Below the pieces are notes generated by a model. It did no database searches. It saw nothing but the letters and a program-made list of their open reading frames with translations, and was not told the DNA's origin. A stretch of 64,000 bases of DNA from UTCHB3 sp002050155 (GTDB taxonomy: Bacteria; Bacteroidota; Ignavibacteria; Ignavibacteriales; Ignavibacteriaceae), in NCBI GenBank assembly GCA_030584105.1, contig CP129491.1, positions 744,001-808,000 of the forward strand, in the 5' to 3' direction. The number at the start of each line of letters is the position of its first letter. The first letter of the stretch is position 1. Of this stretch, positions 27,307-36,081 are shown one piece after another. Made by a program: the position numbers and the translations under genes.

Positions 27307-27618
27307 CTATTCTTTTAGAGTGTTAATTTCGTCGATGTTTACATTATAAAAATTCTTGTAGAGATTCAGAACGATGGCCAGCGCAATAGCCGCTTCGGAA
27401 GCTGCAAGAACAATTATAAAGAGTGAAATTACCTGCCCGGCAGCGGGAGCTAACTTCTCCGAGAATCTGGAGATTGCAACAAAGTTAAGTGAAGCAGCAT
27501 TGAGAATCATCTCAAGACCCATCAGAACCATAATTGCGTTCTTACGCGTGAAAACGCCGAACAAACCGAGGCAGAAGAGAATCGAGGAAAGTACAAGAAA
27601 ATGTGATAGACCTACCAT
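27307..27618 (-). CDS. nuoK: complex I subunit NuoK
   Basis: Small membrane subunit, 103 residues with three hydrophobic helices, including GLEMILNAASLNFVA with the conserved membrane glutamate that helps link quinone chemistry to proton pumping. It lies between nuoJ and nuoL with two- to three-base gaps, as in the standard order. Confidence 0.95.
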   Translation of the reverse strand: MVGLSHFLVLSSILFCLGLFGVFTRKNAIMVLMGLEMILNAASLNFVAISRFSEKLAPAAGQVISLFIIVLAASEAAIALAIVLNLYKNFYNVNIDEINTLKE

Positions 27619-27620
27619 AA

Positions 27621-28118
27621 CTATTCTCTGTTGTTTCTTGCCATACCGGCAGCAGCTATTAAAACTATTAAGAGAAGCATGCCAAGTATGCCAAATATGA
27701 AGTAATATTTTTCAATAAGAATATTTCCGAGTTCTTTTAAGGAGGTTGACTGTATCTCGGATGACAACGCAGAACCTGTTTTAGAGGTTAAACCTGTTAT
27801 CAGAAGCCCACACAGTAACCCGGTTACGACTGCAGCGATGAGGAGAAATAGATAATTCTCTCGAATTGGCATCGATTTAACCTGTCCGGTTAACATTATA
27901 CCAAAAACTAAAAGAATCATAACGCCGCCGACATAAATAAGGATCTGTACGACGGCGAGGAACTCGGCACCCAGTAAAAAGTAGAGTGCGGCAACACCAC
28001 TTAAGAGGATTAACAGCCCGAAAGCGGAGTAAATCATGTTTTTACTAAAAACAGTAACGGCGCCCGCAATAACGGTGATAGCGCCGAAAGCATAGAAGAA
28101 AATATCAAATAATTCCAT
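27621..28118 (-). CDS. nuoJ: complex I subunit NuoJ
   Basis: Membrane subunit of 165 residues with five hydrophobic helices; the conserved pi-bulge helix region LAVVQILIYVGGVMILLVFG is clear. It stands next to quinone and proton-path elements of NuoA, NuoH and NuoK. It begins three bases after nuoI. Confidence 0.94.
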   Translation of the reverse strand: MELFDIFFYAFGAITVIAGAVTVFSKNMIYSAFGLLILLSGVAALYFLLGAEFLAVVQILIYVGGVMILLVFGIMLTGQVKSMPIRENYLFLLIAAVVTGLLCGLLITGLTSKTGSALSSEIQSTSLKELGNILIEKYYFIFGILGMLLLIVLIAAAGMARNNRE

Positions 28119-28121
28119 TAA

Positions 28122-29027
28122 TTAACTCGCCGTATCTTTTGGTGGTTGAGCCTGTCCCGAATCGCGTGTGGCGTCTGAAGGCTTTTCTTGATTCGGTGAC
28201 TGTACTTGCTCCGAAGGTTGAGCCGGAACTGAATTCGGTTCTTTTACCGCAGGTTGCTCTTTCGCTTTGGGCTGTTTTTGCTCCTGAATTGGTGCCTGTG
28301 CAGCCTGAGTCTGCTCTGAATCCGGTTGTTTTACTGCAGGTTGTTTTTGCTCCTGAATTGGCGTCTGTGCAGCCTGAGTTTGTGCCGTTGTTTGTGGCTT
28401 TTCTTCCGGCTGTTTTTCAACAGGTGCAGCAGCCTGTGGTTTCGGAGCAGGTGCAGTTGCCTGCACCACTGACTCAGCAGCCTGTGGTTTCGGAGCAGGT
28501 GCAGCAGCCTGTGGTTTAGCCTTGCTTTCCATGAATTTATTGTAGTTATCCACTTTTTGAGCGGCTTCCTCAGGAGTAAGTGTTACGAAATTATAAATAA
28601 GTGAATCTCTTTCGTATTCCGAGTATTCATACACATCAGTCATGTAGATACAATCAGTCGGGCAGGGGAACACACAAAGTTGGCAATGGCAACATTTCGC
28701 AAAATCGATGTCAAATTTGGTAACCCAAAGGACTTTTTTCTTTCCGTTGCTGGTAATTCCGAGGTCTTCACCGGGGACAGATTTCACAGTTTCGATCTCG
28801 ATACAGTCAACCGGGCAGGCTCTCGCGCACTGGTCGCAGCCGATACAGTCGTCCATATTTACATAAAGCCTGCTTCTGCTTCTTTCCGGCAGAATCGGTT
28901 TTTCTTCGGGATATTGAATAGTAACCGTTTCATGGAACATATTTTTCCATGTAACTTTCATGCCGATCAGTGTGGTTAAAACTGCGGACTTGATCTCGTT
29001 CAGATAGTTAGATATTGCGTTCTTCAT
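28122..29027 (-). CDS. nuoI: complex I subunit NuoI with a long Pro/Ala/Gln C-terminal tail
   Basis: Peripheral-arm ferredoxin-like subunit with two 4Fe-4S clusters that carry electrons towards NuoB. The ATG at 29027 (MKNAISNYLNEIKSAVL) is chosen; a longer frame would run into nuoH. Cluster ligands are C61, C64, C67, C71 and C112, C115, C118, C122. Unusual is the tail from about residue 170 to 301: low complexity, rich in Pro, Ala, Gln and Lys, with near-repeats such as QAAAPAPKPQ and TQAAQ-PIQEQKQP. Typical NuoI is 140-180 residues, so the tail is nearly half the protein. It may bind a donor protein or be a flexible linker. Confidence 0.92.
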   Translation of the reverse strand: MKNAISNYLNEIKSAVLTTLIGMKVTWKNMFHETVTIQYPEEKPILPERSRSRLYVNMDDCIGCDQCARACPVDCIEIETVKSVPGEDLGITSNGKKKVLWVTKFDIDFAKCCHCQLCVFPCPTDCIYMTDVYEYSEYERDSLIYNFVTLTPEEAAQKVDNYNKFMESKAKPQAAAPAPKPQAAESVVQATAPAPKPQAAAPVEKQPEEKPQTTAQTQAAQTPIQEQKQPAVKQPDSEQTQAAQAPIQEQKQPKAKEQPAVKEPNSVPAQPSEQVQSPNQEKPSDATRDSGQAQPPKDTAS

Positions 29028-29029
29028 AG

Positions 29030-30088
29030 CTATACATACATAATAATCGTGATATAAATAAAACAAACGAATCCGATAGGGATCAAATATTTCCAACAAA
29101 CTTTCATCAATTGATCAATTCTAAGGCGTGGCAGCGACCATCTCATCCACATCTGCACACCGACCAACAGCAAGCCTTTTAGAAGGAACCAGAATACCTG
29201 TTCCAGTGGCACCAACCAGGGAAGATTAAGCAGATCGCCCAGATAACCAAATGGCGACTGATAACCACCGAGAAACAACGATGCTACCAAAGCGGAAACA
29301 GCGAACATATTCGCATATTCTGAAAGAAAGAAAAGCGCAAATTTCATACCGCTGTACTCGGTGTGGAAACCGGCAACAAGCTCTGATTCAGCTTCCGGCA
29401 GATCGAATGGGGTACGGTTTGTTTCAGCCAGTGTGCTTATGAACAAAATAATCATCAGCACAAAAAGGGCGGGGATAAGAAGAATCCTTTTAAAGCCCAA
29501 ACCGGCATAACCGAAAATTCCCCAGTTGAGGATGTTTGCTGTCTGCATTTCACTTATATCTTTCAGATTAAGTTCCTGTGTAACCGCAAAAATCGAAATG
29601 ATAACAAACAGCGTTGGAATTTCGTAACTGATCAGCTGAGAAGCCGACCTCATCGAGCCCATAATCGAATATTTGTTATCAGAAGCCCAACCGGCGAAAA
29701 TAATGCCCGCAACTACAAATCCGGAAATTGCGACCATGTACAACACGCCGAGATTTATGTTTGTACCGATATAAATTGATGAAAAGGGAAGTGCAGCGTA
29801 AGCAGCATAACTACCCATAAAAACAAGCATCGGTGCAAGAAGAAACAACTTTTTATCCGCACCTGAAGCAACAATATCCTCTTTTTGCATCAGTTTTAGG
29901 ATGTCTGCGGTTGTTTGCAGCAGACCCCAGTAGCCTGTTCTGTTTGGTCCTATTCTGTTTTGAATCCAGGCGGAAATTTTTCTTTCAAAAAACACCGCCA
30001 TCAAGGCAAACGGAATGATAAACAGTAACGGTACAACTGCGTACAAGAGAATGAGTAAAAAATTGGGAAGATCGAAGACCTGGTTCAT
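29030..30088 (-). CDS. nuoH: complex I subunit NuoH
   Basis: Membrane subunit that forms the quinone chamber with NuoB and NuoD, 352 residues and about eight helices. Motifs: RIGPNRTGYWGLLQTTADILK, split here as RIGPNRTGYWG and LLQTTADILK, and NRTPFDLPEAESELVAGFHT with its acidic residues, followed by EYSGMKFALFFLSEY. The start overlaps the nuoD stop by four bases. In most bacteria nuoE, F and G separate nuoD and nuoH; here the two are contiguous. Confidence 0.96.
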   Translation of the reverse strand: MNQVFDLPNFLLILLYAVVPLLFIIPFALMAVFFERKISAWIQNRIGPNRTGYWGLLQTTADILKLMQKEDIVASGADKKLFLLAPMLVFMGSYAAYAALPFSSIYIGTNINLGVLYMVAISGFVVAGIIFAGWASDNKYSIMGSMRSASQLISYEIPTLFVIISIFAVTQELNLKDISEMQTANILNWGIFGYAGLGFKRILLIPALFVLMIILFISTLAETNRTPFDLPEAESELVAGFHTEYSGMKFALFFLSEYANMFAVSALVASLFLGGYQSPFGYLGDLLNLPWLVPLEQVFWFLLKGLLLVGVQMWMRWSLPRLRIDQLMKVCWKYLIPIGFVCFIYITIIMYV

Positions 30089-31218
30089 CTGTCTATTTCT
30101 CCTAATACAATATCAAGACTTCCAAGAATGGCAACAACATCCGCAACCATGTGCCCCTTGGCGATTTCCGAGAAAACGCTAAGGTTAACAAACGATGGCG
30201 GGCGCACTTTCACTCTAAAGGGCTGAAGCCCTCCCTTGCTGATAATAAAATAACCAAGTTCACCTTTGGGGTTTTCAACGCGTGCGTATGAAATTCCGTC
30301 AATCGGTTTAACTCTTTTCGGAACTGCTGCGCTGACATCACCCTCGGGGATTTGATCCAACGCCTGCTCGAGGATGCGAAGGCTTTGTTCCATCTCTAAA
30401 ATTCGTACATAATACCTGTCCCAACAGTCACCGGTTGTGCCTGCGAGGCCTTCGCCGACGGGGATGTCAAACTCGAACATGTCGTAGATTGAGTAAGGAT
30501 CTTCTCTTCTTATATCCCATTTCACACCTGAGCCGCGGAGGCTGGGGCCCGAAACGCCATAATTAATAGCAAGTTCAGGGGGTAAAACACCGATATTTGC
30601 GGTTCTTTCAATGAATATTTTGTTATAAGTAAGCAGTTCGTTCAGTTCCACAACTTTCGGTCGGAAATACTCAATGAATTCTTTAGCTAACCGGATGAAA
30701 TCGGGGTGAAGATCGTGCGAAACACCGCCAACCCAAATGTAGTTATAAAGGAGCCGGGCGCCGCAAGTTAATTCAAAAAGAGTAAGAATTTTTTCGCGGT
30801 CGCGGAAAGTGTAGAGGAACGGTGTAAAAGCACCGGTATCCAGCCCGAATGTTCCAAGCGCAACTAAGTGCGAGGCAATTCTTTGAAACTCAGCCATAAT
30901 TACCCGGATATACTCCACTCTTTCAGGAATTTCGATCTTCAGCAGTTTTTCCACAGCGAGAACATATCCTAACTCGTTGCTCATTGCGGCTAAGTAGTCC
31001 ATCCGATCGACATAAGGTATAATCTGTGGGTAGGTCATAGCCTCACAATGTTTTTCAAAACAGCGATGAAGATAACCGATGTGAGAATCAGCCTTAACGA
31101 TCTTCTCACCGTCCAATTTCAATTCCACACGAAGAACCCCGTGTGTTGACGGATGTTGTGGCCCCATATTCAGGACCATTTCATCAGTTTTTAGTTTACT
31201 TTCAATAATGTTCGTCAT
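30085..31218 (-). CDS. nuoD: complex I 49-kDa-type subunit NuoD
   Basis: Peripheral subunit that lines the quinone site, 377 residues. The [NiFe]-hydrogenase-like fold shows in GPQHPSTHGVLRVELKLDGE, in the conserved HRCFEK segment, and in the C-terminal KGGLQPFRVKVRPPSFVNL and DVVAILGSLDIVLGEIDR. It is separate from nuoC, which precedes it by eight bases. Complete and of normal length. Confidence 0.97.
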   Translation of the reverse strand: MTNIIESKLKTDEMVLNMGPQHPSTHGVLRVELKLDGEKIVKADSHIGYLHRCFEKHCEAMTYPQIIPYVDRMDYLAAMSNELGYVLAVEKLLKIEIPERVEYIRVIMAEFQRIASHLVALGTFGLDTGAFTPFLYTFRDREKILTLFELTCGARLLYNYIWVGGVSHDLHPDFIRLAKEFIEYFRPKVVELNELLTYNKIFIERTANIGVLPPELAINYGVSGPSLRGSGVKWDIRREDPYSIYDMFEFDIPVGEGLAGTTGDCWDRYYVRILEMEQSLRILEQALDQIPEGDVSAAVPKRVKPIDGISYARVENPKGELGYFIISKGGLQPFRVKVRPPSFVNLSVFSEIAKGHMVADVVAILGSLDIVLGEIDR

Positions 31219-31225
31219 AGCAAAA

Positions 31226-31756
31226 TTAATAAGGTACTTTCATACCGTTGTAAAATTCAGGGTTTTTGTAATCTTTTCTTAGCGGGTGACCAAATTCCCA
31301 GTCGTAAGGCATTAAAATTCTGGATAAGTTAGGGTGCCCGTCAAAAATAATCCCGATCAGATCGTATGCTTCGCGCTCGTGCCAGTCTGATCCTCTCCAG
31401 ACTAATGCAACCGAAGGGCAAACGGGGTTTTCACGCGGGACTGATGTTTTCAGGATTAATTTATGTTTTAACGAAGTTGATTCGAGGTGGTAGTAAACGC
31501 TTAAAGTTCCGCCTGAAAGATCGAAGGAGCCGTCTTCATTCGTGGTTTTTTCGCCATTTTCATCATCCACGCCCGTAAGCAGTATTAAGGAGTCGAAGTT
31601 AAGTTCAGGTTCGTTTTTAAGAAATGTAGCCACAAGGTTAATTTTTGGAGCAGCAATTAATATAACATCCTCGTTGCCTTCTTTGTGTGTGGATATATCC
31701 TCTTCTTCGTTAAATTTATTTTTTAAGATTTCAAACAGTTCTTCGAATGTCTTCAT
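31226..31756 (-). CDS. nuoC: complex I 30-kDa-type subunit NuoC
   Basis: Peripheral subunit that packs against NuoD, 176 residues from ATG 31756 (MKTFEELFEILKNKF); a longer frame would overlap nuoB and adds no family sequence. The family motif is present: WHEREAYDLIGIIFDGHP and then LSRILMPYDWEFGHPLRKDY. It lies four bases after nuoB. Confidence 0.94.
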   Translation of the reverse strand: MKTFEELFEILKNKFNEEEDISTHKEGNEDVILIAAPKINLVATFLKNEPELNFDSLILLTGVDDENGEKTTNEDGSFDLSGGTLSVYYHLESTSLKHKLILKTSVPRENPVCPSVALVWRGSDWHEREAYDLIGIIFDGHPNLSRILMPYDWEFGHPLRKDYKNPEFYNGMKVPY

Positions 31757-31760
31757 TGTT

Positions 31761-32249
31761 TCAAGCCGATTTAATGAGTGATTCGTTAGCAATCTTTTCT
31801 TTCAGTTTTAGCAGTCCTTCCAAAAGGGCTTCGGGTCTGGGCGGGCAACCCGGCACATAGACATCAACCGGGATAACCCTGTCAACGCCTTTGAGCACAT
31901 GGTAGCCGTGTTCCCAATACGGTCCGCCGCAGTTTGAGCAACTTCCCATCGAAATCACATATTTCGGATCGGGCATTTGTTCGTATATTCTTTTAATTCG
32001 TGAAGCCATTTTAAGTGTAACAGTGCCGGAGATAATCAGCAGGTCTGATTGTCTTGGGCTTGGGCGGGGAATAAGCCCAAAGCGGTCGAAATCGTAATGT
32101 GAAGCAGAAGTAGCCATCATTTCTATAGCGCAGCACGCCAACCCGAAAGTTGTTTGCCACACCGAGGCAACTCTTGCCCACTTAAGGACAGCATCTAAGT
32201 TAGAAACAACAAAATTTTCCTGAAGGAATTCTTTATCGAGAACACCCAT
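31761..32249 (-). CDS. nuoB: complex I PSST-type subunit NuoB
   Basis: Carries cluster N2, the last iron-sulfur cluster before quinone. The 162-residue protein has the ligands in LACCAIEMM (two adjacent cysteines), SMGSCSNCGGPYW and VPGCPPRPEALLEGLL. Its ATG shares a base with the nuoA stop. Normal in every respect. Confidence 0.97.
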   Translation of the reverse strand: MGVLDKEFLQENFVVSNLDAVLKWARVASVWQTTFGLACCAIEMMATSASHYDFDRFGLIPRPSPRQSDLLIISGTVTLKMASRIKRIYEQMPDPKYVISMGSCSNCGGPYWEHGYHVLKGVDRVIPVDVYVPGCPPRPEALLEGLLKLKEKIANESLIKSA

Positions 32250-32683
32250 TATTCAACCTCCTCTTCCACAGGGTCAATTTCTAAGGAAGGAATTTTTGTT
32301 TTTTTATTGGCAACCACATCCTCGTAGGTGAACCAGTCGAGGTCCCCTTTTCGCCATTCATACACGATACCAACAGCGAGGACAATGAGGAAGAAAAGCC
32401 CGAGTAGCAGGCCGAAAAGCCCGTGATCGGTATATGAAGCAACCCAAGGGATAACGAGCACCAATTCAACACCGAACACTAAATAGAGAAGTGCAACCAC
32501 ATAAAAGCGTACATTATATTTAATGTATGGGGCGCCCTGGATTTCTTCACCACACTCGTAAACCTGTTGTTTCTCGAAAGTGGGGCGTTTAGGGCGAAGT
32601 ACCCATGCGGTGAGTAGTGCAACTATTCCGAAGAGGATAGCAACCAATAAAAAGGCGACTATATATTGTAGATCGTTTGACAT
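32249..32683 (-). CDS. nuoA: complex I subunit NuoA
   Basis: Small membrane subunit, 144 residues from ATG 32683 (MSNDLQYIVAFLLVAILFG); the open frame extends 21 codons upstream, but that extension is not family-like. Three helices and the loop motif YECGEEIQGAPYIKYNVRFY are visible. It is the first gene of the 11-gene operon; the region upstream (32684-32882) is the divergent promoter region shared with alr. Confidence 0.93.
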   Translation of the reverse strand: MSNDLQYIVAFLLVAILFGIVALLTAWVLRPKRPTFEKQQVYECGEEIQGAPYIKYNVRFYVVALLYLVFGVELVLVIPWVASYTDHGLFGLLLGLFFLIVLAVGIVYEWRKGDLDWFTYEDVVANKKTKIPSLEIDPVEEEVE

Positions 32684-32882
32684 AACATATCTGACTAATT
32701 GCGACAAAATTGCCTTGAAAAAAAGACAGATTATCAGATTCTGCAAATATTAATAATCTGTTTTACTAAAATACAAAAAATAATCAGAATAAAATATCCT
32801 TTTAAGAAAAATTTTATTATTACACACTTTTTTTCATTCTCAACCCAAATAACTATTATTGTAGAGAAGAATTTTTCATTTT

Positions 32883-34013
32883 ATGCAAATCAGACCAACC
32901 AAAGCCTGTATTAATCTCTCAAACCTGGCACACAACTATCAGACGATCAGAGCGTTCACTAAAAATAAAAAGGTGATTGCCGTTGTTAAAGCAGACGCCT
33001 ACGGGCACGGGGCGAAAAAAGTTGTTGAAAAACTAAACAAACTTGACTATCCTCCGATTATGTATGCAGTTGCAACTGTTGAAGAAGCTATCGATTTGAG
33101 ACGATCCAACCGGGATAAGGATATTTTGGTATTTGAACCTTTCAGCCCTTCGATGGTTGAGGCAATTAAGAAATACCGTTTTATTGTTACCATTACTTCG
33201 ATGGAACAATTAGAATTTTTGGAATTGCTGGGGTTAGAGTTCGATGTGAATTATCATATCGTCATCGATACCGGTATGGGGAGATTGGGGATAAAACACT
33301 ACCAAATTGACGAATTAATTAATCTTCTCAAAAAAATAAAGATTGACAGTATTAAAGGGCTATACACCCACTTCGCCACCTCGGATGAAGACGAGAGAAG
33401 TTTTACCGAATTACAGTTTAAACGATTCGATACTGTAATCGCTAAAATAAAAGCTGCAGGAATCGATCCGGGTTTAATACATGCAGCCAATAGTGGCGGT
33501 GTGTTTGATCACCCCTCAACACAGTATGGGGCTGTAAGGGCAGGTATTGCTCTTTATGGGTTTTATAAAAACCGCGCCAAATCAATAGAACTTGGTCTAA
33601 AGCCGGTAATGAGTTTAATCAGCGAGCTTGGAACTGTTGAAAGAGCAAGAGCGGGTGAAAGTATAAGTTACGGAAGAAAATATATTTTAAGCAGAGATGC
33701 CTGGATAGGGACGATTCCCGTCGGGTATGCTGATGGTGTTAGAAGGGCGCTTTTGAACCGGCTTTCTTTTTTAATTGAGGGAAAGCTATACCCGCAGGTT
33801 GGAACAATCACCATGGACAGGTTAATGGTGGATTTAGGCGAAGATAAATTACTGCCCGGGTGCAAAGTGGTGCTTCTTTCAAATATTAATGGCTCGGGGT
33901 GTGACTGCTGGAACTGGTGCGAAATTTTAGATACCATTCCTTATGAAATAACTGTCGGGGTTTCCCGGCGAGTTCCCAGAGTATATCGAGAGAACGCAAA
34001 TGGATTTTGTTAA
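32883..34013 (+). CDS. alr: alanine racemase
   Basis: PLP enzyme that makes D-alanine for peptidoglycan. The 376-residue protein has the PLP lysine K36 in VVKADAYGHG, the DTGMGRLGI segment and the second catalytic region ESISYGRKYIL with its tyrosine, then GTIPVGYADGVRR. Divergent from nuoA with about 200 bases between. Its stop lies 14 bases inside the next gene, so the two are co-translated. Confidence 0.95.
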   Translation: MQIRPTKACINLSNLAHNYQTIRAFTKNKKVIAVVKADAYGHGAKKVVEKLNKLDYPPIMYAVATVEEAIDLRRSNRDKDILVFEPFSPSMVEAIKKYRFIVTITSMEQLEFLELLGLEFDVNYHIVIDTGMGRLGIKHYQIDELINLLKKIKIDSIKGLYTHFATSDEDERSFTELQFKRFDTVIAKIKAAGIDPGLIHAANSGGVFDHPSTQYGAVRAGIALYGFYKNRAKSIELGLKPVMSLISELGTVERARAGESISYGRKYILSRDAWIGTIPVGYADGVRRALLNRLSFLIEGKLYPQVGTITMDRLMVDLGEDKLLPGCKVVLLSNINGSGCDCWNWCEILDTIPYEITVGVSRRVPRVYRENANGFC

Positions 34014-34908
34014 AAATTACATGATCAGTGCGATTAACGAAGCAGCCAAGCAACTGAGGCTTAATCCTGAAAAAGTTGAGGTTCTGCATTTAGTAGAGGA
34101 TTGGCTGACAAAAAGACAAAACCTGCAGGAAGATATTCTTTATTTAAAAAGGATAACAGAAACCTCGAAACTTGCAATCAGGCTGCAGGAAATTTCCGAT
34201 TTTCTCTCTACGGAACAAATAAATTACAAGAAGTTCTCGGAAAACTTCATAAAACATTGTAACTTTCTTGTCATGGATCTTGATTTTCTTCTCTTAAATG
34301 TGAATCAATATTCAATGAAACGAATTTTTGAACGCATTCAATCGATGAAAGATAATAAGAAGGGCCCACAGGCTATTCAACTCTCGCTTGATATTGAAGA
34401 AGGCTCAGAGAAAGAAGAAACTCAGGAATTTAGAAGCGGGAAGATACAGTCGCAAAAACGCTCTTTGAAGATAAAAGCACCCGAGCAGCCGGAACTTCCC
34501 TTCAGCGAAAGCGATAAAAGGGATGAGCAAAGAGGAGTAGTCAATCGCGAGAGAGAATTTCTTTATGGACCGATTCGCGATCTGGAAGAGTTAATCACAA
34601 GGATGAAAAAAGAAGATTTCAGAAGCAGTGAAATTTTTAAGTTTTCCGATATTTGCGATGAGAGGGTAAAATTTTGCAGGAAGAATCAACTTGAGGTATT
34701 AGCTAATTCGTTCGCTAACATCTCTAAGGCACTTCGGCTCATTTATGACAAAGAACTTTCAATTTCTGCGGAATTAATACAATATTTCAGAGCCTCGATG
34801 ATTGTTATCGTTACTGAAATACGCGGTTTAGACCATGACATCAGTGAATATCAGCTTCGTGATAAAATTTTCACTGAAACATTAAAAGTTTATAAAAAGG
34901 AAGTGTAA
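34000..34908 (+). CDS. conserved-looking protein of unknown function between alr and manC
   Basis: A 302-residue soluble protein with no signal peptide or membrane helix. The N-terminal part (1-115) and the C-terminal part (about 185-302) are helical and charged; between them is a low-complexity Glu/Lys/Gln linker (about 120-185) containing EQPELPF. I recognise no motif. It overlaps alr by 14 bases and its stop shares a base with the manC start (TAATG), so it is translated with both. Its position hints at an envelope or sugar-nucleotide role, but this is inference only. Confidence 0.8.
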   Translation: MDFVKNYMISAINEAAKQLRLNPEKVEVLHLVEDWLTKRQNLQEDILYLKRITETSKLAIRLQEISDFLSTEQINYKKFSENFIKHCNFLVMDLDFLLLNVNQYSMKRIFERIQSMKDNKKGPQAIQLSLDIEEGSEKEETQEFRSGKIQSQKRSLKIKAPEQPELPFSESDKRDEQRGVVNREREFLYGPIRDLEELITRMKKEDFRSSEIFKFSDICDERVKFCRKNQLEVLANSFANISKALRLIYDKELSISAELIQYFRASMIVIVTEIRGLDHDISEYQLRDKIFTETLKVYKKEV

Positions 34909-35975
34909 TGAACATTTATGCAATTATAATGGCCGGCGGTGTGGGTTCAAGGTTCTGGCCCCGCAGCCGTGAAAAGAAACCAAAACAATTGATTAATCTT
35001 TTTGATCACCAGTCGTTGATTGGAAAAACGGTTGAGCGGTTAAAGGGCATTGTTCCGCCGGAAAACATTATTGTGGTTACTAACATTCATCAGGCAAAAG
35101 CAATTGAAGCTGAATTGCCGGGAGTTCCAAAAGAGAATATAATAGCCGAACCTTACGGCAGAAACACGGCTGCCTGTGTTGCTTTGAGCGCAACCATTGT
35201 TGCAGCACGCGACCCGGAAGCGGTTTGTTTGGTTTTACCGGCTGATCACTTAATTAACGACATCCAATCGTATCAAGCGGACCTGATGAAAGCTGCTGAA
35301 TACGCCTCGAGCAATAGTGGGCTGGTAACTTTGGGTATAACGCCTACCAGACCTGAGACGGGTTACGGGTATATACAAATAGACACTTCGTCTGACGAAT
35401 CGGGTGTTTGCCGGGTATCCACTTTTGCTGAAAAGCCGAACTATGCTACGGCAGTCAGGTTCTTACAAGCGGGCGATTTTCTGTGGAACAGCGGCATGTT
35501 TATTTGGAAAGCTTCCGTAATACTGGAAGAAATTGCGATATTTTTGCCGGAACTTGGTGCACAAATGAAAGCTCTTGCTCCCGCAATTGGTACTGAACAG
35601 TTTACAAAGGCTTTAGAGAAAGCCTACAGTATGGTTAAAAGCATTTCGATCGATTACGGCATTATGGAAAAATCGCACAGGGTGTTCTTAATCAGAGCTT
35701 CGTTTGACTGGAGCGATGTCGGAAGCTGGGAGGAAGTGTATCAGTTAAGTGAAAAAGATGAAAAAGGAAACGCAAAAGTTGGCGATGTTTTCACGGGAAT
35801 GACTCACGATTCGTATATTTACTCGCCAAACAAATTTACTTCCGTAATTGGTGTTGATAATTTAATAATAATAAACACTGACGATGCTCTTCTTGTCTGC
35901 CGGCGCGATCAGGCGCAGGAAGTAAAACAGATTGTAGATTTTCTGAAGCATAACAACAAAAACGAATTGCTGTGA
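34908..35975 (+). CDS. manC: mannose-1-phosphate guanylyltransferase
   Basis: Makes GDP-mannose from mannose-1-phosphate and GTP, for glycans and lipopolysaccharide. The 355-residue protein is the short, single-domain form, without the C-terminal mannose-6-phosphate isomerase cupin. Visible are MAGGVGSRFWPRSREKKPKQ at the nucleotide site, AEPYGRNTAACVAL, LPADHLI and the catalytic-region FDWSDVGSWEEVY. The stop lies in a 16-base sequence that recurs 48 bases further on. Confidence 0.92.
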   Translation: MNIYAIIMAGGVGSRFWPRSREKKPKQLINLFDHQSLIGKTVERLKGIVPPENIIVVTNIHQAKAIEAELPGVPKENIIAEPYGRNTAACVALSATIVAARDPEAVCLVLPADHLINDIQSYQADLMKAAEYASSNSGLVTLGITPTRPETGYGYIQIDTSSDESGVCRVSTFAEKPNYATAVRFLQAGDFLWNSGMFIWKASVILEEIAIFLPELGAQMKALAPAIGTEQFTKALEKAYSMVKSISIDYGIMEKSHRVFLIRASFDWSDVGSWEEVYQLSEKDEKGNAKVGDVFTGMTHDSYIYSPNKFTSVIGVDNLIIINTDDALLVCRRDQAQEVKQIVDFLKHNNKNELL

Positions 35976-36035
35976 AAAGCAAGAATTTCTACAACCATTA
36001 CAAATAAAAAAAACTTGTAGTGAAAAGCAAGAGTT
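35972..36035. repeat. short direct repeat spanning the manC stop codon
   Basis: GTGAAAAGCAAGAATT (35972-35987) contains the manC TGA; GTGAAAAGCAAGAGTT (36020-36035) repeats it with one mismatch, 48 bases downstream. Between and after lie poly-A stretches and AAACG repeats up to the next gene. Confidence 0.75.
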
Positions 36036-36081
36036 ACTTCAAAAAAAATAACTTACTGAAAACGAAACGAAACGAAAGACC

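Noticed and set aside
28139..28519. Plus-strand 126-codon frame opposite nuoI
   Set aside because: It is the antisense of the low-complexity Pro/Ala/Gln tail of NuoI.
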